From Prochlorococcus sp. AG-363-C02 (GTDB taxonomy: Bacteria; Cyanobacteriota; Cyanobacteriia; PCC-6307; Cyanobiaceae), in the NCBI GenBank assembly GCA_003278345.1, contig QCFH01000001.1, positions 78,836 through 142,835 of the forward strand: a stretch of DNA of 64,000 bases. The letters run 5' to 3'. Position 1 is the stretch's first letter. Each line of letters opens with the position of its first letter. Of the stretch, positions 11,166 through 22,266 are shown piece after piece. The position numbers and the translations under genes were made by a program. The notes beneath the pieces are model-generated. The model saw only the letters and a program-made list of their open reading frames with translations, did not search any database and was not told where the DNA came from.

Positions 11166-11339
11166 TTATTCAATTGGTTGACCAAGTTCATCACGCAACC
11201 TGCGAATTCGTTGTAGTAGTTTCAATCTTCTACTTCTAGCGGTAGCAGTTAAGAAAAGTCTTAACGGAAAATAAATTAAAGTCATTGTTCCGGCAAGTCC
11301 GGCCATTAATATGAAAAACAGTGATCCAGAATCATTCAT
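11166..11339 (-). CDS. 57 aa hypothetical protein (one TM plus basic tail), not in the ORF track
   Basis: MNDSGSLFFILMAGLAGTMTLIYFPLRLFLTATARSRRLKLLQRIRRLRDELGQPIE*; fills the gap between fabG and groEL. Confidence 0.6.
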   Translation of the reverse strand: MNDSGSLFFILMAGLAGTMTLIYFPLRLFLTATARSRRLKLLQRIRRLRDELGQPIE

Positions 11340-11418
11340 ATATGAAACCTTAAACGCCTAAGTGAAATTAAGCATTATTTGAATCTAAAAATTAAAAGGA
11401 TTCGGCTTTCCCCACTTA

Positions 11419-11448
11419 TTAACATCCCACTTTTCGTAAGAGTGTTAA
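11419..11448 (+). promoter_or_regulatory. Dyad TTAACA-N18-TGTTAA with core TTTTCGTAAGAG upstream of groEL
   Basis: Near-identical element at 50356-50386; same spacing to the start codon. Confidence 0.5.
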
Positions 11449-13158
<1,710 letters not shown>

Positions 13159-13213
13159 GAAAAACAAACAAATCAATACAAGATTAGTTTTTATTCATAT
13201 ACCTAAAGTCTAC

Positions 13214-13714
13214 TTATGAAGCTTTAGGTAATTCCTTATCTAATGAAGGCAACCATCTTCGAAAATGATTTATAGAAGGTCTTGGAGGCAATCCCAGAAC
13301 AATACACTTCTTATCTGTAGATGATTTTTTTGTTTCTTCATCCAAAAGAACTTTTGTTTCCTCCTCTGAAAACTGATTAGGTTGATTATCGTTCAAGGGA
13401 ATCAAATCCCATGATGTAAAAGGTTGCTCCTCTATTTCATCAGGTTCTTCTTGATTTTTATTTATAAAATCATCCAAAATAATAGGTTCAACTTTTTCAA
13501 TACTGATCTCAGAAGATTCCACCACCTGAGGCAAATCTTGAACGACTTTAATTACTTCCTCTTGTTTTTCTGCTTCCTGGAGCGTATCAATACCATACCT
13601 ATGAACCCATTGAGATCTCAACCAAGATAGTTGGTCTTTTTCTCCAACTTCTATTGCCTGAGAAATCTGATAACGGAGTTGATCTTTACGCAAAGAAATT
13701 AAATTTGATGGCAT
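13214..13714 (-). CDS. Hypothetical protein, acidic middle region
   Basis: 166 aa ORF, 'MPSNLISLRKDQLRYQISQAIEVGEKDQLSWLRSQWVHRYGI'. Confidence 0.65.
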   Translation of the reverse strand: MPSNLISLRKDQLRYQISQAIEVGEKDQLSWLRSQWVHRYGIDTLQEAEKQEEVIKVVQDLPQVVESSEISIEKVEPIILDDFINKNQEEPDEIEEQPFTSWDLIPLNDNQPNQFSEEETKVLLDEETKKSSTDKKCIVLGLPPRPSINHFRRWLPSLDKELPKAS

Positions 13715-13728
13715 TGTTTAATCAATAG

Positions 13729-14592
13729 CTAAATGAGTTTGCGATTTAAGAGAGGGCGAATACCTATAAACAAACCTGTAGTTAGGATCGTTAAAAGAAG
13801 TAAACATCCATATCCATTCACTTCTCCATAAGGAGCGTGAACAAGAACACTTCCTAAGTTTAGGGAGCCACTATAAGCAGCCCGAATAGGTTCTATAGCA
13901 AAGGTAAGCGGATTTAAAGCAGCTAGCCAGCCCAACCATGTCGGCATGAAAGAAATTGGAACTAAAGCAGTACTTGCGAACAACAAAGGAAGATTGGCAA
14001 CAAAAATTACAGCTATCAGTTCAATATGTCCTGGCAAGATAAAAGCCAATCCAAGGCTTAAGGCTGTAACACCAAAAACCAATATTAAAAGCGTTATAAG
14101 TACTAATAAAATTCCAAAGAAGCTAGGTAACCCATAGCCAAGCAAAAATGCTGCTCCCATGATGACAACACTTTGTAAAATACTAATAGTTGCTATATAA
14201 ATTACAGAGGAAATCACAATAGAACTTCTACTCCTCAATGGAGCGACCAACAAACGGTTTAGAAAGCCAAACTCGCGATCAAACATGACAGGGAGTCCTG
14301 CGTTAAGAGCACCACTAAAAGCTGTAAATACAATTATTCCAGCACCTAGAAATTTCCCATAAGCTATCCCTCCAGGGAGAAGATTTATAGGTGCATTTTC
14401 AAAAAGAGCTCCAAACAAAACAAGCCATATCATTGGCTGAATTATTCCTGCAACCAAAGTAGAAGGTCTCCGAAACAACTGTAAAAAAAGTCTTTTAGTT
14501 AAGGCAAAAACCTCTTGATAAATTTGAGAAAAAGTTTCTTCTTTATTTGTCAAAGAAGAGCTTGATGATGGAGAGGGAAAAGATTTACTCAT
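13729..14592 (-). CDS. ABC-2 type transporter permease (DrrB-like)
   Basis: Multi-TM ABC-2 permease, 'PMIWLVLFGALFENAP'; paired with ATPase gene. Confidence 0.88.
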   Translation of the reverse strand: MSKSFPSPSSSSSLTNKEETFSQIYQEVFALTKRLFLQLFRRPSTLVAGIIQPMIWLVLFGALFENAPINLLPGGIAYGKFLGAGIIVFTAFSGALNAGLPVMFDREFGFLNRLLVAPLRSRSSIVISSVIYIATISILQSVVIMGAAFLLGYGLPSFFGILLVLITLLILVFGVTALSLGLAFILPGHIELIAVIFVANLPLLFASTALVPISFMPTWLGWLAALNPLTFAIEPIRAAYSGSLNLGSVLVHAPYGEVNGYGCLLLLTILTTGLFIGIRPLLNRKLI

Positions 14593-14626
14593 AAATTTGA
14601 AGTTACAGAAAATTTTTTCATAATAT

Positions 14627-15643
14627 TTATCTCATAGCCTGTTTTGCCTCTTTTTTAAGATCTCTCTTGTTAGCAACTTCAAGTTCAGCATCCAAGAGAG
14701 TTTTCCCTGTTGACTTTAAGTAAACATCATCAAGGCTTGGACGACTTTCTGAAATTGCAAATATGTCATAACCCTTTTCCTTTAACTGAGTGCGCAATAT
14801 TGGCAAGGCATCTTTTTTATCAACAAAAAAATTCAAAGAAAATCCCTGAGCTCTATTTACAACAACATCATGAAACCCATCCAAATCTTTTATTAGCTCC
14901 TTGATTTTTTCTCCCTCAATTTCATTACTAAATTCTCTTACTTTAAGAGTAACCCTATTTAAACCCAGTTCTTTTTTTAATTCATCTGGGGTTCCATGTG
15001 CAATAACTCTACCTGCATCAATAATTGCCATATTATCTGCAAGCTCATCAACCTCCTCTAGATAATGACTACTTAGAAGAATTGTTTTACCAGCTTTATG
15101 CAAATCTTTTAATAATGACCAAATAGTTGAGCGACTTTCAATATCCAATCCAACAGTAGGTTCATCCAAGACCAATAAATCGGGTTCATGCATTAACCCG
15201 CTAGCAAGATCAATGCGTCTTCTCATACCTCCGGAATAAGAACCAGAGCGTCTATCAATCCACTGGTGCATATCAAGCTGTTCAATTAGAGTTTTAATTC
15301 TTTCTTCTCTATGTACTCTCCTCAAATGATAAAGATCTCCATGAAGTTGCAACAATTCTCTTCCGGTTAGAATCTTATCTATTGCAACTTCTTGGGCAAC
15401 GTAACCAATTTTTCTTCTTACATTTCTAGGATTTTTTAAAGCATTTTCTCCTGCAACTATCACCTCACCAGAATCAGGTTCTAACAAAGTGCAAAGGATT
15501 CTAAGTGTAGTGCTTTTACCAGAACCATTAGGACCAAGGAGACCAAAAAAAGAACCTTGTTGTATTTCCAAACTAAGCTTTCTAAGAGCCATTACAGGCC
15601 CATAAGATTTAACTAATTCATGAAGTTCCACCACAGGCATCAA
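14627..15643 (-). CDS. ABC transporter ATP-binding protein (DrrA-like)
   Basis: Walker A GPNGSGKST, signature YSGGMRRR, Walker B LLVLDEPTVGLD; start probably the second Met. Confidence 0.92.
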   Translation of the reverse strand: MMPVVELHELVKSYGPVMALRKLSLEIQQGSFFGLLGPNGSGKSTTLRILCTLLEPDSGEVIVAGENALKNPRNVRRKIGYVAQEVAIDKILTGRELLQLHGDLYHLRRVHREERIKTLIEQLDMHQWIDRRSGSYSGGMRRRIDLASGLMHEPDLLVLDEPTVGLDIESRSTIWSLLKDLHKAGKTILLSSHYLEEVDELADNMAIIDAGRVIAHGTPDELKKELGLNRVTLKVREFSNEIEGEKIKELIKDLDGFHDVVVNRAQGFSLNFFVDKKDALPILRTQLKEKGYDIFAISESRPSLDDVYLKSTGKTLLDAELEVANKRDLKKEAKQAMR

Positions 15644-15733
15644 AAAGATCTCAGTGAGTAACTTTTAAGAATCTAGAGAGTAAATTCAAATAAAGGGTGT
15701 TTTTTTCTCATATGAAAAAAGTTTTTAAACAAG

Positions 15734-16726
15734 CTACAAAATACTGCTCATATTAGATAAAAGATGAATGGCTTGATGATGAAATTGATTAGCCAACTCC
15801 AAACGACTAATTACAAGTAAAAGACAAATGCCAAACATATAAAGAATAGACCACCTAAATAATCCCTTTGCTCGTTTTAGATCTTCAGGATCATCTGCCA
15901 GGCGATTGAACATTTGAATTAATCGAAAATTAAAAGGTATCAATAAAAGCCCATATAAAAGGCCACCTTCTGGAAGAGCAAATACACCTAAAACACTCAA
16001 TAAAGCCGTTGCCCATCCATATTGTGAAATAGCCTTAGCAGTAAATATAGGTCCTTTAACTACTGGAAGCATTGGTATTCCTACAGATTCATAGTCTTCT
16101 TTAAGAAGTATTGCCAAAGCCCAAAAATGAGCAGGAGTCCATACCATTACAAGAGCAAAAAGCCACCAACCACTAAGTCCAATATGCCCTGTCGCAGCAG
16201 AGGCTCCAACCAATGGAGGTATAGCACCAGCAACTCCACCAAAAACAATATTATTAGATGTTCTAGGCTTCAAAAAGGCCGTATAAAGCAATACATAACT
16301 GCATAAACCAAGCAATGAAAGCCCAGCAGCTAAGCAATTAACTCCGCTAACAAGCAAAGCAGAGGCAGCCAAAGTGCAAGAGATTGCTCCTGCAAAAACA
16401 GCTGATGGAGAAAGTCTTCCTGAAGGCAATGCCCTAGAACTTGTCCTTTTCATTCGGCTATCTAAGTCTTGCTCCCAAAGACAGTTAAGAGCTCCAGCCG
16501 CAGCCGCTGCAAGGGCTCCACCACCTAAAGTACAAGCAAGTGTTGGAGAAGGGACTGGCCATCCTTCACTTAATGCCATCCCTCCAAGTGTTGTTGCCAA
16601 TAGCAAAGGAATTAGACGAGGCTTTGCAACCTCTAACCAAGGAGGAAGTTTTATTTTTTTCCTAGAAGGCACAACTTCATCTCTCCTAAGAGATCCTTGA
16701 AGGACTTCAGAAGTAGAACTAACCAT
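15734..16726 (-). CDS. ctaB: Protoheme IX farnesyltransferase
   Basis: UbiA superfamily '[23 protein letters not shown]'; next to ctaA. Confidence 0.95.
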   Translation of the reverse strand: MVSSTSEVLQGSLRRDEVVPSRKKIKLPPWLEVAKPRLIPLLLATTLGGMALSEGWPVPSPTLACTLGGGALAAAAAGALNCLWEQDLDSRMKRTSSRALPSGRLSPSAVFAGAISCTLAASALLVSGVNCLAAGLSLLGLCSYVLLYTAFLKPRTSNNIVFGGVAGAIPPLVGASAATGHIGLSGWWLFALVMVWTPAHFWALAILLKEDYESVGIPMLPVVKGPIFTAKAISQYGWATALLSVLGVFALPEGGLLYGLLLIPFNFRLIQMFNRLADDPEDLKRAKGLFRWSILYMFGICLLLVISRLELANQFHHQAIHLLSNMSSIL

Positions 16727-17645
16727 GGCAAACCTCCAAAGAATTATCTTGAAGCTTTTGAGAACTCATAAAAGATGCTTTATTGGGACTGCGACAACTA
16801 AGTGCTGACAAAAATGCCACCAATAAACATGCAATTAATTGATGAGCTACTCTTACTAAAGGTTCATTTAAACCTATGTTCACTGAAAAAACACCAAGAA
16901 AAATTTGAACGGTCAATAAAGAAAAGACAATTGTTAGAAATGGCCATTGATCTCGAAACCAACCGCCAGAAAGAATAGAAGTAAAAACAAAGGAGAGAAC
17001 GACTAACAAAATAGGAAACGCAGAAATCCTATGAATATCAAGCCATTTGCAATTAATACTAGTAGCCAAACAAGCTTGGGCTCCCCAGGTAGTTGCCATT
17101 CTGCTTCCAATCAAACTCTGAATAATTACAACTAAAAGAGAAGTTCTACTTAGTAACTTCCACCAAAGGGGTAAGTCTGTTCCTTCAGGCGCAAAAAGTT
17201 TCTGAGTTAATCCACTCATCAATGCAACAAGAGTTAGGGCCAAAAGCAAATGACTCATAACTATTGTTGAAGGTAAAAGGTCTATAACAGTTAAAGCACC
17301 CAGGGCACCTTGTAAAGAAATTAATATCAATATAATTCCATTAATCAAGGGTAACCATCTAGGTAAAAATGATTTATAGATCAGGGAAAGAATAAATTGC
17401 AGAGATATCGCTATACCAACAAAAAATGCGTCTAGTCTGTGAAACCATTCAAGAAAAACCTGAAGGTTCATTTGTCCCCTAGGGAATAATGATCCATAGC
17501 AAAGAGGCCAATCTGGACAAGCAAGTCCTGCTTCCATAACCCTAGTTGCTCCACCAATTGCAACTAATGCAACTAGAGCTACAACAATATGAGCTGACAG
17601 CTTCCCGAGAAAATTTCTTATTAATTGTGGATTTAATCTAAGCAA
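16719..17645 (-). CDS. ctaA: Heme A synthase, CtaA/COX15 family
   Basis: '[21 protein letters not shown]'; overlaps ctaB by 8 nt. Confidence 0.94.
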   Translation of the reverse strand: MLRLNPQLIRNFLGKLSAHIVVALVALVAIGGATRVMEAGLACPDWPLCYGSLFPRGQMNLQVFLEWFHRLDAFFVGIAISLQFILSLIYKSFLPRWLPLINGIILILISLQGALGALTVIDLLPSTIVMSHLLLALTLVALMSGLTQKLFAPEGTDLPLWWKLLSRTSLLVVIIQSLIGSRMATTWGAQACLATSINCKWLDIHRISAFPILLVVLSFVFTSILSGGWFRDQWPFLTIVFSLLTVQIFLGVFSVNIGLNEPLVRVAHQLIACLLVAFLSALSCRSPNKASFMSSQKLQDNSLEVCHG

Positions 17646-17667
17646 CCTAAAATCAGATTTTAAATGA

Positions 17668-17693
17668 ACGGCTTAATACCTAAAGTTAGCCGT
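17668..17693. repeat. Inverted repeat ACGGCT-N14-AGCCGT in the ctaA/ctaC divergent intergenic region
   Basis: Perfect 6-bp arms read directly. Confidence 0.6.
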
Positions 17694-17865
17694 ATAAAAA
17701 ATAAAGGCATGATATTTATTATTAGTTCAACTAAATAAGTTCTAAAGTCTCCCATTCCTGACATAACAACTTTAATAAGCACTCATGCAATGCAAATCTC
17801 TAGAAAAAGAAAGAAAATATTGAATTGAGTCTGGAGAAGTAAGTACTTGATGCGCAACGAAGGAA

Positions 17866-17884
17866 TTCTCTATAAGTTAGAGAA
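17866..17884 (+). repeat. Hairpin TTCTCTA-TAAGT-TAGAGAA in the ctaC leader
   Basis: Perfect 7-bp arms, 5-nt loop, 8 nt upstream of AAGGAG. Confidence 0.65.
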
Positions 17885-17905
17885 AGATATACAAGGAGTC
17901 TAATA

Positions 17906-18727
17906 TTGCCGCCAAAAACTGGTGTATATGCGATTTTAATTAGCCTTGCTCTAATTATTGCTTGCATATGGGCAAGCAATAACCTCAGCCTATTACCAGC
18001 TGATGCTAGTTCAAATGCCCCTATATACGATGAGTTGTTTAACGTACTTTTTGTTATTGGGACAATATTGTTCGTTGGGATGACAGGACTAGTCATCTAT
18101 AGCCTGATTCAATTCAGAAGAAAGCCCGGAGAAGAGGGCGATGGATTAGCAATTAAAGATAATTTACCTTTAGAGATTTTATGGACAGCTGTGCCGGCAG
18201 TAGTGATTTTATTTGTTGGTCTTTATAGCTATGACATATATGAACGCATGGGAGGTATGCAAACACTAAATCATGATGTACACAATCAACACTCAATGTC
18301 TTCGGAAGAAAGGTTGTGGGGTGGTATTGGAACATTAAAAGAAGACAATGCCGAAATAAAAGAATTTCCCATCAATGTTGAATTAACAGCAATGCAATTT
18401 GCTTTTCTTTTTAATTATCCAAAAGGAGAAATTATTTCAGGGGAGCTACATGTTCCAGTAGGTCAACCAGTAAGCATGAAAATGGAATCCAAGGATGTAA
18501 TACATGCTTTTTGGGTTCCAGAGTTTCGTCTTAAACAAGATGTCATACCAGGTCAACCGACAATATTAAATTTCACACCTACTAAGACTGGAAGATACCC
18601 AATAATTTGCGCTGAATTATGTGGTCCTTATCATGGAGGAATGCGCTCCACTGTTGTAGTCGAAGAGCCTGAAGAATATGATGCTTGGTTTCAAAAAAAT
18701 TCAAAATCAACCGAGGTAGAGCTATGA
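17906..18727 (+). CDS. ctaC: Cytochrome c oxidase subunit II
   Basis: TTG start with AAGGAG 7 nt upstream; CuA motif 'CAELCGPYHGGM'. Confidence 0.96.
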   Translation: MPPKTGVYAILISLALIIACIWASNNLSLLPADASSNAPIYDELFNVLFVIGTILFVGMTGLVIYSLIQFRRKPGEEGDGLAIKDNLPLEILWTAVPAVVILFVGLYSYDIYERMGGMQTLNHDVHNQHSMSSEERLWGGIGTLKEDNAEIKEFPINVELTAMQFAFLFNYPKGEIISGELHVPVGQPVSMKMESKDVIHAFWVPEFRLKQDVIPGQPTILNFTPTKTGRYPIICAELCGPYHGGMRSTVVVEEPEEYDAWFQKNSKSTEVEL

Positions 18728-20376
18728 GCATCTCCCTACCTCCATCCACTAAAAACAATATTGAGAAACTGCAACCAACAGGATGGCTTCGTTACTTTAG
18801 TTTTAGTCTCGATCATAAAGTTATAGGCATTCAATATTTAGTTTGTGGTTTTATTTTTTACTTAATTGGTGGTTTACTTGCTGGCGCTATTCGTATAGAA
18901 CTAACAAGTCCAATTTCCGACTTTATGCCGAGAGAAGTATATAACCAAGTACTAACATTACATGGAACGATAATGATATTTTTATGGATCGTTCCGGTTG
19001 TGAATGGAGCTTTCGGAAATTATTTGATTCCTTTCTATGTAGGTGCTCGTGATATGGCATTCCCACGCCTAAATGCAGTTGCATTTTGGCTAATACCCCC
19101 AGCAGGGTTACTATTAATTTCAAGTTATTTTATAAATGGTGCCGCACAATCAGGCTGGACAGCATACCCTCCTCTAAGCATTACGACTCCAGCAGCGGGT
19201 CAAATTATATGGATAATAAGTGTTCTCCTACTAGGGGGAAGTTCTATCTTTGGTGGAATTAATTTCATAGCAACTATTCTCAAGCTTCGCAGACCAGGAT
19301 TAAAGTTAATGCAATTGCCTATGTACTGCTGGGCAATGCTAGGCACAAGCATATTAGTAGTTCTATCAACTCCTGTATTAGCAGGCACACTCATACTTTT
19401 AAGTTTTGACATTGTTGCTCATACAGGTTTTTTTAATCCTAGCCTTGGCGGAAATGTAATTGTTTATCAGCACCTTTTCTGGTTTTATTCCCATCCCGCT
19501 GTTTACATAATGGTTCTTCCTGCATTTGGATTAGTAAGTGAAATCCTACCTGTACATAGCAGAAAGCCACTATTTGGATACACAACAATGGTCTACTCGA
19601 TAATGGCCATAGTAGCTTTAGGACTTGTTGTATGGGCTCATCACATGTTCACTAGTGGCACACCTCCATGGATGAGATTGTTCTTTACAATTGCTACTGC
19701 ATTCATCGCAGTACCAACAGGAATAAAGTTTTTCAACTGGGTTGCCACTCTTTGGGGAGGGCGTATTTCTCTGAATAGCGCAATTCTCTTTTCATGTGGA
19801 TTTATAGTAAACTTTGTATTAGGTGGAATTACTGGCGTTGCATTGGCTCAAGTCCCATTTGATGTTCATGTTCATGATACCTACTTTGTAGTTGCTCATT
19901 TTCATTACATAGTCTATGGGGGTTCAGTTTTTGTAATCTTTTCTTCTATCTATCACTGGTACCCAAAATTCACAGGCAAAATGCTTAATGAAAAAATTGG
20001 GAAATTGCATTTTGCAATTACCTTCATTGGCTTTAACCTATGTTTTGCACCACAACATTGGTTAGGCTTAAATGGAATGCCAAGGCGAGTAGCAGAATAT
20101 GATCCTCAATTCGCTTTTGTTAATCAATTAAGTAGTATTGGTGCTCTATTGATGGCTCTAAGCACTCTTCCTTTTCTTTGGAATGTTTTATACAGCATAT
20201 TTAAGGGAGAAGAATCTGGAGACAATCCATGGAAAGCCTTAACTCCAGAATGGTTGACAACATCACCACCTCCAGTAGAAAACTGGATTGGAGAAGCTCC
20301 TCTGGTAACTGAACCATATGGTTATGGGGAGAAGCAAGCAAGAAAAGCTTCTTCAAAGCCTAATTCTGATCAGTAA
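18724..20376 (+). CDS. ctaD: Cytochrome c oxidase subunit I
   Basis: 'HQHLFWFYSHPAVYIMVLP'-type heme-copper motif; ATGA overlap with ctaC favours start 18724 over 18685. Confidence 0.97.
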   Translation: MSISLPPSTKNNIEKLQPTGWLRYFSFSLDHKVIGIQYLVCGFIFYLIGGLLAGAIRIELTSPISDFMPREVYNQVLTLHGTIMIFLWIVPVVNGAFGNYLIPFYVGARDMAFPRLNAVAFWLIPPAGLLLISSYFINGAAQSGWTAYPPLSITTPAAGQIIWIISVLLLGGSSIFGGINFIATILKLRRPGLKLMQLPMYCWAMLGTSILVVLSTPVLAGTLILLSFDIVAHTGFFNPSLGGNVIVYQHLFWFYSHPAVYIMVLPAFGLVSEILPVHSRKPLFGYTTMVYSIMAIVALGLVVWAHHMFTSGTPPWMRLFFTIATAFIAVPTGIKFFNWVATLWGGRISLNSAILFSCGFIVNFVLGGITGVALAQVPFDVHVHDTYFVVAHFHYIVYGGSVFVIFSSIYHWYPKFTGKMLNEKIGKLHFAITFIGFNLCFAPQHWLGLNGMPRRVAEYDPQFAFVNQLSSIGALLMALSTLPFLWNVLYSIFKGEESGDNPWKALTPEWLTTSPPPVENWIGEAPLVTEPYGYGEKQARKASSKPNSDQ

Positions 20377-20381
20377 TTGGA

Positions 20382-20984
20382 ATGACAACAGTCTCACCTA
20401 TAAATAAGCAGTCGAATGAGCTTACTGCCCATAAGGAGGAACATGCCGATCATAGATTATTTGGCCTTATAACTTTTCTTATTGCGGATGGAATGACTTT
20501 CGCTGGTTTTTTTGCAGCATATCTAACCTTTAAAGCCGTTAACCCTTTACTACCAGACGCTGTTTATGAACTAGAACTTCCTCTTCCTACTTTAAATACG
20601 ATTTTATTGTTAGTAAGCAGTGCAACCTTTCACAAAGCAGGGAAAGCATTAGAAAAAAGCAATTCAAAAAAATGTCAATACTGGTTACTCATTACAGCAA
20701 GTCTTGGGATTGCATTCTTGATCAGTCAAATGTTCGAATACTTTACCCTTCCATTCGGACTCACGGACAATCTTTATGCAAGCACTTTTTATGCATTAAC
20801 AGGATTCCATGGTCTTCATGTGACTCTAGGGGCAATAATGATTTGTATTGTTTGGTGGCAATCAAGATCTCCAGGTGGCAGAGTTACAGCCTCTAATAGG
20901 TTTCCTTTAGAGGCAGCAGAGCTCTATTGGCATTTTGTTGATGGGATTTGGGTGGTTTTATTCATCATTCTCTATCTTCTTTAA
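20382..20984 (+). CDS. ctaE: Cytochrome c oxidase subunit III
   Basis: 'GFHGLHVTLGAIM', 'ELYWHFVDGIWVVLFIILYL'. Confidence 0.96.
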   Translation: MTTVSPINKQSNELTAHKEEHADHRLFGLITFLIADGMTFAGFFAAYLTFKAVNPLLPDAVYELELPLPTLNTILLLVSSATFHKAGKALEKSNSKKCQYWLLITASLGIAFLISQMFEYFTLPFGLTDNLYASTFYALTGFHGLHVTLGAIMICIVWWQSRSPGGRVTASNRFPLEAAELYWHFVDGIWVVLFIILYLL

Positions 20985-21081
20985 TCTTTAATTCTTGATA
21001 ATAAACAAATTAATTTGAAGAGTTTTATTGCCACAATTGCACTTATTCGTCAGAATTAATAGAAACTAATAGAACTCTTAC

Positions 21082-21456
21082 ATGCTGGTAGGCCAAGAAT
21101 TACTCGACAAAGCCAGATCATTGAGCAAATGTTCTGAGGATGAAATCGCAAGAGGATGCGGTTATGTAGGTCCAAGTGGCAGGGTTTTACGAAAAAGCTT
21201 TTACCGGGCATTGGTTCAAGCAAAAGGATATAAACTCCGCTCAAATGGGCCGGGGAGACCTGGCAACAGATCTTCTAGAGGTCGACAAGCAGAGTTCAGA
21301 ACAAAAGTACATGGCAATGGGAATCTTCTTATTGGTCATGCCTATACAAAGAAACTTGGACTAGAACCTGGTCAGGAATTTAGAATTGACGTAAGAAAAG
21401 ATTCTGGGGCAATATGTTTGCTTCCTCTAGGTGGAAAAACTCTTGAAATAAAATAA
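21082..21456 (+). CDS. cyAbrB-type AbrB family transcriptional regulator
   Basis: 'GQELLDKARSLSKCSEDEIARGCGYV...AEFRTKVHGNGNLLIGHAYTKKLGLEPGQEFRI'. Confidence 0.88.
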   Translation: MLVGQELLDKARSLSKCSEDEIARGCGYVGPSGRVLRKSFYRALVQAKGYKLRSNGPGRPGNRSSRGRQAEFRTKVHGNGNLLIGHAYTKKLGLEPGQEFRIDVRKDSGAICLLPLGGKTLEIK

Positions 21457-21508
21457 AAAAGAGATTTGGAATTCTATAAATATATTTGTTTAATACATGA
21501 AAGTTCCA

Positions 21509-22177
21509 TTAATAACCATTTTTTCTAAGCCAATCCTTTGAGACATCAGAATAACCAGTATTAAGACTTCCTTTTGGATTAATTCTGTCAGAATTGTAAT
21601 TTAAAAGATTTTCTGCGTATTTAGCCATTAGATCAACTTCAAGGTTTACTATTTCTCCTTCTTTTAAATAATGCAATGAAGTATTTGACCATGTATGGGG
21701 TATAACTGCCATTGAAAAAGCGTCTCCCCTTTGTTGTTTTTCTGAAACAGTGAGACTTACACCATTGATTGCAATACTTCCTTTATTACATATATATTTT
21801 GAAAACATACTTTCCTCGAAAGCTATTTTTAAATCCCAGGAATTTGATAAAGCTCTTACAGAAACCACCTTCCCTAATCCATCAACATGACCAGTCACCA
21901 AATGGCCTCCCAATCTATCTGAAAGTCTCAGTGCTTTTTCCAAATTTACAACTCCTTGCTGATTAGCCTTTTCTCCAAGTGCAGTTCTTTTTAAAGTTTC
22001 TTCGCTTATATCTGCCAAGAAAGCCTTCTCTCTCATTGAAGAAACAGTTAAACAAACACCATCCACGGAAATACTCTCACCTAGAACCAATGGGAAAAAA
22101 GAATTCGGGGGCTCAACCAAAACCCCATTTCCATGAAGATGAATTGTCCCTAATGCTTGAATTAAACCTGTAAACAT
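21509..22177 (-). CDS. ribE: Riboflavin synthase alpha chain
   Basis: 'MFTGLIQALGTI', 'SISVDGVCLTV', 'GHLVTGHVDG' duplicated lumazine-binding fold. Confidence 0.95.
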   Translation of the reverse strand: MFTGLIQALGTIHLHGNGVLVEPPNSFFPLVLGESISVDGVCLTVSSMREKAFLADISEETLKRTALGEKANQQGVVNLEKALRLSDRLGGHLVTGHVDGLGKVVSVRALSNSWDLKIAFEESMFSKYICNKGSIAINGVSLTVSEKQQRGDAFSMAVIPHTWSNTSLHYLKEGEIVNLEVDLMAKYAENLLNYNSDRINPKGSLNTGYSDVSKDWLRKNGY

Positions 22178-22266
22178 TTTAAAAAGAGCTAAATAAAAAA
22201 TACTTAGTCATAATCAGAGAAAAGTTCTTGCAAGAAATCTCGTCAAATGCACCAAATCCCAGCTGA

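Noticed and set aside
11419-11448. Canonical CIRCE/HrcA operator upstream of groEL
   Set aside because: Only the right half (GAGTGTTAA) resembles CIRCE; the expected TTAGCACTC at 9-nt spacing is absent. Reported as a different shared element.
13201-13229. Inverted repeat ACCTAAAG/CTTTAGGT between groEL and the convergent gene as a terminator
   Set aside because: Large 13-nt loop, no T-run on either side, and overlap with C-terminal codons of the minus-strand gene; not strong enough to call.
16374-16700. 108 aa plus-strand ORF
   Set aside because: Antisense to ctaB; low-complexity Ala stretch is a shadow of the coding strand.
17800-18096. 98 aa minus-strand ORF over the ctaC start
   Set aside because: Antisense to a clear ctaC with SD and TTG start; composition is not protein-like.
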